From assembly GCA_027082975.1 (NCBI GenBank), contig JALWTH010000394.1:1-35625 (forward strand): DNA of 35,625 nt. The letters run 5' to 3'. The notes under the pieces were generated by a model. That model saw only the letters and a program-made list of their open reading frames with translations, searched no databases and had not been told where the DNA came from. The translations under genes were made by a program, and so were the position numbers. Within the stretch, counting starts at the first letter, position 1; the number at the start of each line of letters is the position of its first letter. Shown here piece after piece: positions 29,750 through 35,625 of the stretch. Origin of the DNA: Paracoccaceae bacterium. GTDB lineage: Bacteria > Pseudomonadota > Alphaproteobacteria > Rhodobacterales > Rhodobacteraceae.

Positions 29750-29758
29750 GGCGCGGTT

Positions 29759-30634
29759 TCACCGCGTCGGCACCGGCTCCTCGCCGCGATAATCGTAAAA
29801 GCCGCGCCCGGTCTTGCGCCCGAGCCAGCCGGCCTCGACATATTTGGTCAGCAGCGGGCAGGGGCGGTACTTGGTATCGGCGAGCCCGTCATGGAGCACG
29901 TTCATGATCGCAAGGCAGGTATCGAGGCCGATGAAATCGGCCAGCTCCAAGGGCCCCATCGGGTGATTGGCGCCCAGTTTCAGCGAGGTGTCGATGGAGC
30001 GCACCGAGCCCACCCCCTCATAGAGCGTATAGACCGCCTCGTTGATCATCGGCATGAGAATCCGGTTAACGATGAAGGCCGGAAAATCCTCCGCCGGCGC
30101 CGCCTGCTTGCCCAGCCGTTCGACCACGCCGAGGCAGGCCTGATAGGTGGCGTCATCGGTGGCGATGCCGCGGATCAGCTCTACCAGCTTCATCACCGGC
30201 ACCGGGTTCATGAAGTGAAAGCCCATGAACTTCTCCGGCCGGTCGGTGCGGCTGGCAAGCCGGGTGATCGAGATCGACGAGGTGTTGGAGGTGAGGATCG
30301 TATGCGGCTGAAGATGCGGCTGGAGGTCCTCGAAAATCGCGTTTTTCACGGTTTCGCGCTCGGTTGCGGCCTCGATGATCAGGTCCGAAGGCCCCAGATC
30401 TGCCAGGCGCAGGGTCGGCGTGATACGCGCCAGCGCCGCGTCGCGCGCCTCGGCGGTGATCTTTTCGCGCGCCACCTGCCGGTCCATGTTGCGCCGGATC
30501 GTGGCCATGGCCCGGTCGAGGCTCTCCTGGCTGATGTCGTTCATCAGCACGTCATATCCGGCCTGCGCCAGCACATGGGCGATGCCGTTGCCCATCTGTC
30601 CGGCGCCCACGACTCCCACCGTCCTGATATCCAT
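29759..30634 (-). CDS. 3-hydroxybutyryl-CoA dehydrogenase
   Basis: 291 aa; [61 protein letters not shown]. Confidence 0.95.
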   Translation of the reverse strand: MDIRTVGVVGAGQMGNGIAHVLAQAGYDVLMNDISQESLDRAMATIRRNMDRQVAREKITAEARDAALARITPTLRLADLGPSDLIIEAATERETVKNAIFEDLQPHLQPHTILTSNTSSISITRLASRTDRPEKFMGFHFMNPVPVMKLVELIRGIATDDATYQACLGVVERLGKQAAPAEDFPAFIVNRILMPMINEAVYTLYEGVGSVRSIDTSLKLGANHPMGPLELADFIGLDTCLAIMNVLHDGLADTKYRPCPLLTKYVEAGWLGRKTGRGFYDYRGEEPVPTR

Positions 30635-30763
30635 CTGAGTCCCTTTCCGGCCGCTTCCCGGTCCACATTCGCGGTTAACGCAACAAGGAGTATTTTATCT
30701 TTAGCGATTTGGAAACATCTCTCTGCGAATCTTTCCCCCGGGTGAAATTTTGGAGTGGGTGGA

Positions 30764-31591
30764 ATGACCTTCGAAAATCTGGGCGCAGGCGCCCTTGACT
30801 ATTATCCGTGCCGCTACGGCAAGTCGAAGCTGCTGTTTCGCGGTCCCAAGCGCAAGCTCGACCGGCCCTATCTGGCGGTGCTGGGCGGCACCGAGACCTA
30901 TGGCAGGTTCAACGCAAGCCCCTATCCGGCGCTGCTGGAGGAGCGGCTGGGCTTTCCGGCGGTCAATCTGGGCTGCGTGAATGCCGGGCTCGACGTGTTC
31001 TGCGGCGAGCAGACCGTCATCGACATCTGCACCGAGGCGCATCTGACCGTGGTCGAGATGACCGGGGCGCAGAATCTGTCAAACCGCTTCTACGCCGTGC
31101 ATCCGCGGCGCAACGACCGCTTCCTGCGCGCCTCGAACCTGCTCAAGACCATCTACCGCGAGGTGGATTTCACCGAGATCAACTTCACCCGCCACCTGCT
31201 CAAGGTGCTGTGGGAGGCAAGCGCGGACAAGTTCGCCATGGTCGAGGCCGAGTTGAAGGAGGCCTGGCTGGGGCGGATGAAGCGGATGATCGCCCGCCTC
31301 GAAGGCAAGGTGGTGCTGCTGTGGATGGCCGATCACGCGCCGGGCGCGCCCTCGGCCTATGCGCCGCAGGACCCGGACCCGCTGTTCATCGACCGCGAGA
31401 TGGTCGAGGCGCTGCGTCCCTTCGTGCGCGGCATCGCCGAGGTGGTGGTGGAGCAGGCCGAGATCGTCCAGGGGCGCGCGGGGCTGATCCACAGCGAAGT
31501 AGAAGCGCCGGTCGCCGCCGAGATGCTGGGCATCCTGGCCCATGAAAAGGCAGCCGCCGCGCTCGAAGAGGTGATCGCGCCGCTGCTGTAA
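30764..31591 (+). CDS. DUF6473 family protein
   Basis: [49 protein letters not shown]; family name recalled, not searched. Confidence 0.7.
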   Translation: MTFENLGAGALDYYPCRYGKSKLLFRGPKRKLDRPYLAVLGGTETYGRFNASPYPALLEERLGFPAVNLGCVNAGLDVFCGEQTVIDICTEAHLTVVEMTGAQNLSNRFYAVHPRRNDRFLRASNLLKTIYREVDFTEINFTRHLLKVLWEASADKFAMVEAELKEAWLGRMKRMIARLEGKVVLLWMADHAPGAPSAYAPQDPDPLFIDREMVEALRPFVRGIAEVVVEQAEIVQGRAGLIHSEVEAPVAAEMLGILAHEKAAAALEEVIAPLL

Positions 31592-31595
31592 GACG

Positions 31596-31622
31596 AAAGG
31601 CCCGCCGCGCTGGCGGGCCTTT
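31596..31622. terminator. Bidirectional terminator between convergent DUF6473 gene and etfA
   Basis: AAAGGCCCGCC-gcgct-GGCGGGCCTTT, 11-bp perfect stem with A/T flanks on both sides. Confidence 0.88.
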
Positions 31623-31641
31623 GTCTTGCATCCTCTGATGC

Positions 31642-32568
31642 TCAGAGCTTTTCGGTCAGTTCCGGCACCGCCTCGAACAGGTCGGCGACCAGCCCGAAAT
31701 CGGCCACCTGGAAGATCGGCGCTTCCTCGTCCTTGTTGATGGCGACGATGATCTTGCTGTCCTTCATCCCCGCAAGGTGCTGGATCGCGCCGGAGATGCC
31801 GACCGCGACGTAAAGCTCGGGGGCGACGACCTTGCCGGTCTGGCCCACCTGCCAGTCATTGGGGGCAAAGCCGCTGTCCACGGCGGCGCGCGAGGCGCCC
31901 ACGGCAGCGCCGAGCTTGTCGGCCAGCGCCTCGATCAGGGCGAAGTTCTCCTCCGAGCCCACGCCGCGCCCGCCGGAGACCACGGCCTTGGCCGAAGTCA
32001 GTTCCGGCCGGTCGCTCTCGGCCACCTTGTCCTCGACCCATTCGGAAAGGCCGGGGTTTTCGGCAGCGGCGATGGTCTCGACCGGGGCCGGATCCTGCGT
32101 GCCGGCGGCATCGAAGGTCGAGGTGCGCACGGTGATGACCTTGATCGGATCGTGGCTTTTCACCGTCTGCACCGCATTGCCCGCATAAATCGGCCGCTCG
32201 AAGGTGTCGGCATCGACCACGCCGGAAATGTCGGAGATAATCATCACGTCCAGAAGCGCGGCGACGCGCGGCAGGATGTTTTTCGCATCGGTCGTGGCCG
32301 GGGCGACGATATGCGTGTAATCGCCGGCGAGCGAGACGATCAGCGCCGCGATGGGCTCGGCCAGGCGGTGGCCCAGCGAGGCATCCTCGGCGACCAGCAC
32401 TTTCGACACCCCGTCGATCCTGGCCGCCGCTTCACCGGCAGCGGCGGCCCTGGCGCCGGCGGCGAGCACCGTCACCTCGCCCAGCGCGCGCGCGGCGGTT
32501 ACGGCCTTGGCGGTGGCGTCCAGCGCCAGTTCGCCCTCGTTGATTTCGGCAAGGAGAAGAACAGCCAT
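31642..32568 (-). CDS. etfA: Electron transfer flavoprotein alpha subunit
   Basis: [26 protein letters not shown] ... [73 protein letters not shown]. Confidence 0.96.
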   Translation of the reverse strand: MAVLLLAEINEGELALDATAKAVTAARALGEVTVLAAGARAAAAGEAAARIDGVSKVLVAEDASLGHRLAEPIAALIVSLAGDYTHIVAPATTDAKNILPRVAALLDVMIISDISGVVDADTFERPIYAGNAVQTVKSHDPIKVITVRTSTFDAAGTQDPAPVETIAAAENPGLSEWVEDKVAESDRPELTSAKAVVSGGRGVGSEENFALIEALADKLGAAVGASRAAVDSGFAPNDWQVGQTGKVVAPELYVAVGISGAIQHLAGMKDSKIIVAINKDEEAPIFQVADFGLVADLFEAVPELTEKL

Positions 32569-33326
32569 CACACAACCCCCGCTTCCTTGAGTTTCTCCAC
32601 CAGCTCATCTACCGAGCTTACGATGATGCCCGCCTTGCGCCCTTCGGGCTCGGCGGTCTTCAGCACTTCGAGCCGCGGGGTCACGTCCACGCCGTAATCG
32701 GCCGCGGTCTTTTCCTCGAGCGGCTTCTTCTTGGCCTTCATGATATTGGGCAGGCTCGCATAGCGCGGCTCGTTCAGGCGCAGGTCGGCGGTGACGATAG
32801 CGGGCAGCCTGACCCTGATCGTCTGCAGGCCGCCATCCACCTCGCGGGTGACCAGCGCGCTGTCGCCTTCGACTTCGAGCGCGGAAGCGAAGGTGGCCTG
32901 CGGCCAGCCCAGCAGGGCGGCGAGCATCTGGCCGGTTGCGTTCATGTCGTTGTCGATCGCCTGCTTGCCGGCGATGATCAGGCCCGGCGCTTCCTCCTCG
33001 GCCACCTTGGCGAGGATCTTGGCCACGGCCAGCGGCTCGATGTCCTCGTGCACGTCCTCGGCCGCGACCACCAGAATGGCCCGGTCCGCGCCCATGGCCA
33101 GCGCGTTGCGCAGGGTCTCCTGCGCCTGCCTGACGCCGATCGACACCACCACGATCTCGTCGGCCTTGCCCGCTTCGCGCAGGCGGATCGCCTCTTCCAC
33201 CGCGATTTCGTCGAACGGGTTCATCGACATTTTCACATTGGCCAGATCGACCCCGCTTCCGTCCGCCTTGACGCGGACTTTCACGTTGTAGTCGATCACG
33301 CGCTTCACGGGCACCAGCACCTTCAT
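32568..33326 (-). CDS. etfB: Electron transfer flavoprotein beta subunit
   Basis: [51 protein letters not shown]; stop overlaps etfA start. Confidence 0.96.
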   Translation of the reverse strand: MKVLVPVKRVIDYNVKVRVKADGSGVDLANVKMSMNPFDEIAVEEAIRLREAGKADEIVVVSIGVRQAQETLRNALAMGADRAILVVAAEDVHEDIEPLAVAKILAKVAEEEAPGLIIAGKQAIDNDMNATGQMLAALLGWPQATFASALEVEGDSALVTREVDGGLQTIRVRLPAIVTADLRLNEPRYASLPNIMKAKKKPLEEKTAADYGVDVTPRLEVLKTAEPEGRKAGIIVSSVDELVEKLKEAGVV

Positions 33327-33443
33327 GGGCGTTCACTCCTGATCAGGTTCCTCTTGGCCCCCATGTAGCGATTCTGCGCCTGCGAAAACAGGGGGAATCC
33401 GACATTTCGCGGCAGGTGACGCCGCGTTTCGGGGCGGGCGGGG

Positions 33444-34016
33444 CTAGCGATTGGCTCCGGGCACCCAGAGCACATCGTCGCGCCCGCCATCATTGGCCAC
33501 GCGCGCGGCGACGAAGCACCAGTCCGAAAGGCGGTTGAGGTAGCGGATCGCGGCCGGGTTGACCGGCTCCTGCGCGGCGAGCTCCACCGCGAGGCGCTCG
33601 GCGCGGCGCGTCACGGTGCGGGTGAGGTGCAGATGGGCGGCAAGCGCAGAGCCGCCGGGCAGCACGAAGCTTTTCAGCACCGGCAGGTCGGCATTCATGT
33701 CGTCGATCTCGGCTTCGAGCCGCTCCACCTGGCGCTGGGCGATGCGCAGGGGCGGGGTCTCGGCGCTGGCATCCTCCGGGCTCTCCGGGCGGCACAGATC
33801 GGCGCCCAGATCGAAGAGGTCGTTCTGGATCAGCGCCAGGTGCAGGTCCATCGCCGGGCTGGCGTGGAGCCGGGCAAGGCCAAGCGTGGCGTTGGCTTCA
33901 TCGACCGTGCCATAGGCGGCAACGCGCAGGTCGTGCTTGGGCCGGCGCTCGCCATTGCCCAGCGCGGTTTCGCCGCCATCGCCGGTGCGGGTGTAGATTT
34001 TCGAAAGCGTGACCAT
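33444..34016 (-). CDS. Cob(I)yrinic acid a,c-diamide adenosyltransferase (PduO type)
   Basis: ORF trimmed to MVTLSKIYTRTGDGGETALGNGERRPKHDLRVAAYGTVDEANATLG; RAERLAVELAAQEPVNPAAIRYLNRLSDWCFVAAR. Confidence 0.94.
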   Translation of the reverse strand: MVTLSKIYTRTGDGGETALGNGERRPKHDLRVAAYGTVDEANATLGLARLHASPAMDLHLALIQNDLFDLGADLCRPESPEDASAETPPLRIAQRQVERLEAEIDDMNADLPVLKSFVLPGGSALAAHLHLTRTVTRRAERLAVELAAQEPVNPAAIRYLNRLSDWCFVAARVANDGGRDDVLWVPGANR

Positions 34017-34027
34017 GACCCTTCCCC

Positions 34028-34231
34028 TCAGCCGCCGCGCCGGACCCAGACGAACAGCAGGATCAGCACGATCGCCACCGCCTGCGCGGCGAGGCGGTAG
34101 CGCATGATGCGGTTGGAATGCTTGCGGTTGAAATCGCCGCCGAGGCCGAAGCCGATCACCCCGACCATCAGGATCACGAAGACCAGCGCGACCGCGAGTG
34201 CGACGGCGATGAAATAAGGGTCGTGCAGCAT
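34028..34231 (-). CDS. HIG1-domain twin-transmembrane protein
   Basis: 67 aa, two TM segments, VGVIGFGLGGDFNRKHSNRIMRYRLAAQAVAIVLILLFVW. Confidence 0.82.
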   Translation of the reverse strand: MLHDPYFIAVALAVALVFVILMVGVIGFGLGGDFNRKHSNRIMRYRLAAQAVAIVLILLFVWVRRGG

Positions 34232-34298
34232 GGGCGCTCCTTTCCGTTCGGCCCCGAGATAGGCGCTGGCGGGCGCCGGCGCAATGCGGCGCTATGAC

Positions 34299-34572
34299 TT
34301 CCTGGGGCGTAGACCCACAAACCACGCGCCGCCAGTTTGGCAGATTTTCGTTCTGACCAGGCGCAAGGGCGCCGGAATAGTGGTGCTATTTCAAGCCCTT
34401 GCAACGCAGTCAGGGCGAAAATCCGCCAAACCCGAAGGGCGCGATCCTCGCTTCATCTCAATGGCTCGGGTCGCTTGCAAAGGGCACCACCCTGTGCGGC
34501 GCGCCCCAACCCATTGATATTTCGCGAGGATCGCGCTGGCGACGCGTGGTTTGTGGGCCTACGCCCCAAGAA
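34299..34572. repeat. Structured palindromic element: 37-bp terminal inverted repeats enclosing two long hairpins
   Basis: 34299-34335 matches the reverse complement of 34536-34572 at 34/37; inner hairpins 34335-34431 and 34439-34536. Confidence 0.88.
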
Positions 34573-35389
34573 TCCGGTCCTGCATCCGGGTCGAGAGCAG
34601 GCGGCGGGCGATGCCGGCGATGTAAGTGGGGGTGGTGACGTAGTAGCGCGGGCGCGGGCGGCGTGCCTCGAGCGCGCGGATCAGCTTTTTGGTCACCGCC
34701 GAGGGGGGGCGCTCGAAGGCATCGCGTGGCGGGTTTTCGGCGTAAAGGCGCTTGAGCAGCGAGGCTTCGTAGCGGGCGCGGTGGGGCGAGGCGCGCCAGT
34801 CCACCCAGCGCTCGAAATGGGGGATGGATTTGATGCGAATATCGGTGGTGATCGGGCCGGGCTCGATCAGCACCACCTGGATATTGGCATCCGCAAGCTC
34901 GAGGCGCAGGGTATCGCTGTAGCCCTCGAGCGCGAACTTGCAGGCCACATAGGCCGCGCGCCAGCGCATGGTCACCAGCCCCAGCACCGAGGAATTCTGC
35001 ACGATCCGCCCATGCCCCTGCGCGCGCATGACCGGGATCACGGCGCGGGTCAGTTCGTGCCAGCCGAAGAAGTTGGTCTCGAAGATTTCGCGCAGCGCGT
35101 CGGTGGGCAGGTCTTCGGCGGCGCCGGGCAGGCCGAAGGCGCCGTTGTTGAACAGCGCGTCAAGCCTGCCGCCGGAGGCCTCCAGCGCGCGCGCGAGCGC
35201 GGCCTGGATCGAAGCCGGGTCGGTGAGATCGAGGCGAAAGCTCGTGAGCCCCTCGGCGGCGAGGCGCGCGCAATCCTCCTCCTTGCGGCAGGTGGCAAAG
35301 ACCTGCCAGCCGCGCCGGTGCAGGGTATGGGCGGCGTCATGGCCGATGCCGGAGGAACAGCCGGTGATCAGGATCGAGCGCGCGTTCAT
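34559..35389 (-). CDS. Short-chain dehydrogenase/reductase family protein
   Basis: MNARSILITGCSSGIGHDAAHTLHRRGWQVFATCR (TGxxxGIG); NSSVLGLVTMRWRAAYVACKFALEG (S-YxxxK). Confidence 0.93.
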   Translation of the reverse strand: MNARSILITGCSSGIGHDAAHTLHRRGWQVFATCRKEEDCARLAAEGLTSFRLDLTDPASIQAALARALEASGGRLDALFNNGAFGLPGAAEDLPTDALREIFETNFFGWHELTRAVIPVMRAQGHGRIVQNSSVLGLVTMRWRAAYVACKFALEGYSDTLRLELADANIQVVLIEPGPITTDIRIKSIPHFERWVDWRASPHRARYEASLLKRLYAENPPRDAFERPPSAVTKKLIRALEARRPRPRYYVTTPTYIAGIARRLLSTRMQDRILGA

Positions 35390-35429
35390 GCCTCTTGATA
35401 GGGCGGGGCCGCGCGGGGCGCAAGGCCGC

Positions 35430-35625
35430 TCAGGGGCGGTCGGGCGACAGGAATTGCGAGGCCATGAAGCCGCGCGCCCCGGTCTCGACCACGCGGATCT
35501 CGGTCCAGCCATCCACCGGCGCGCCGAGATACTCGACCTCGGTGCCGCGGGGAAGCTTGGCAAGGATCGCCTCGCGCGTCGAGGTGCCCGCGCGCATGTT
35601 GACCCGCGAGCCGGTGACGTAGAGG
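35430..35625 (-). CDS. SH3b-domain protein, C-terminal part (runs off right edge)
   Basis: Reverse-strand reading LYVTGSRVNMRAGTSTREAILAKLPRGTEVEYLGAPVDGWTEIRVVETGARGFMASQFLSPDRP then TGA. Confidence 0.75.
   Translation of the reverse strand, partial: LYVTGSRVNMRAGTSTREAILAKLPRGTEVEYLGAPVDGWTEIRVVETGARGFMASQFLSPDRP

Noticed and set aside
34299-34572. Possibility that the inverted repeats are simply a transcription terminator for the SDR gene
   Set aside because: The outer arms are about 200 bp apart with two further long hairpins between and no U-tract; too large for a simple intrinsic terminator, so reported as a structured element instead.

Overview
This 35.6 kb, high-GC window looks like an ordinary chromosomal segment of an alphaproteobacterium of Rhodobacteraceae type. 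That assignment is inference from gene content and order. I support about 41 protein-coding genes and found no rRNA, tRNA, CRISPR array, phage or transposase gene. Recognisable blocks: (i) a CdsA-like / PlsC-like lipid pair; (ii) lldD-like dehydrogenase and rplY; (iii) a catabolic cluster at about 6.3-15.8 kb with glycerate 2-kinase (MOFRL), class-III aminotransferase, BKACE (DUF849), a TRAP DctPQM transporter, a beta-hydroxyacid dehydrogenase, a secreted phospholipase-A2-like protein and a FadR-type GntR regulator; (iv) OmpA lipoprotein and Hsp20; (v) dtd, era, DUF1491, recO and a methylsuccinyl-CoA-dehydrogenase-like ACAD; (vi) pckA divergent from chvI-chvG-hprK-rapZ-EIIA(Man)-HPr; (vii) 3-hydroxybutyryl-CoA dehydrogenase, DUF6473, etfA/etfB, PduO-type adenosyltransferase, a HIG1-domain protein and an SDR. 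The most interesting items are: a 274-bp non-coding element (34299-34572) with 37-bp near-perfect terminal inverted repeats enclosing two long hairpins, whose right end contains the SDR stop codon; a pair of 21-bp palindromes with the same architecture (YTGGTMA-N7-TKACCAR) upstream of the GntR gene and of dctP; the uncharacterised BKACE/aminotransferase/TRAP pathway; a secreted PLA2-like protein with an intact His-Asp motif; and a 21-bp hairpin repeat present three times in intergenic DNA. All calls come from reading the sequence and supplied ORFs; no database search was run.
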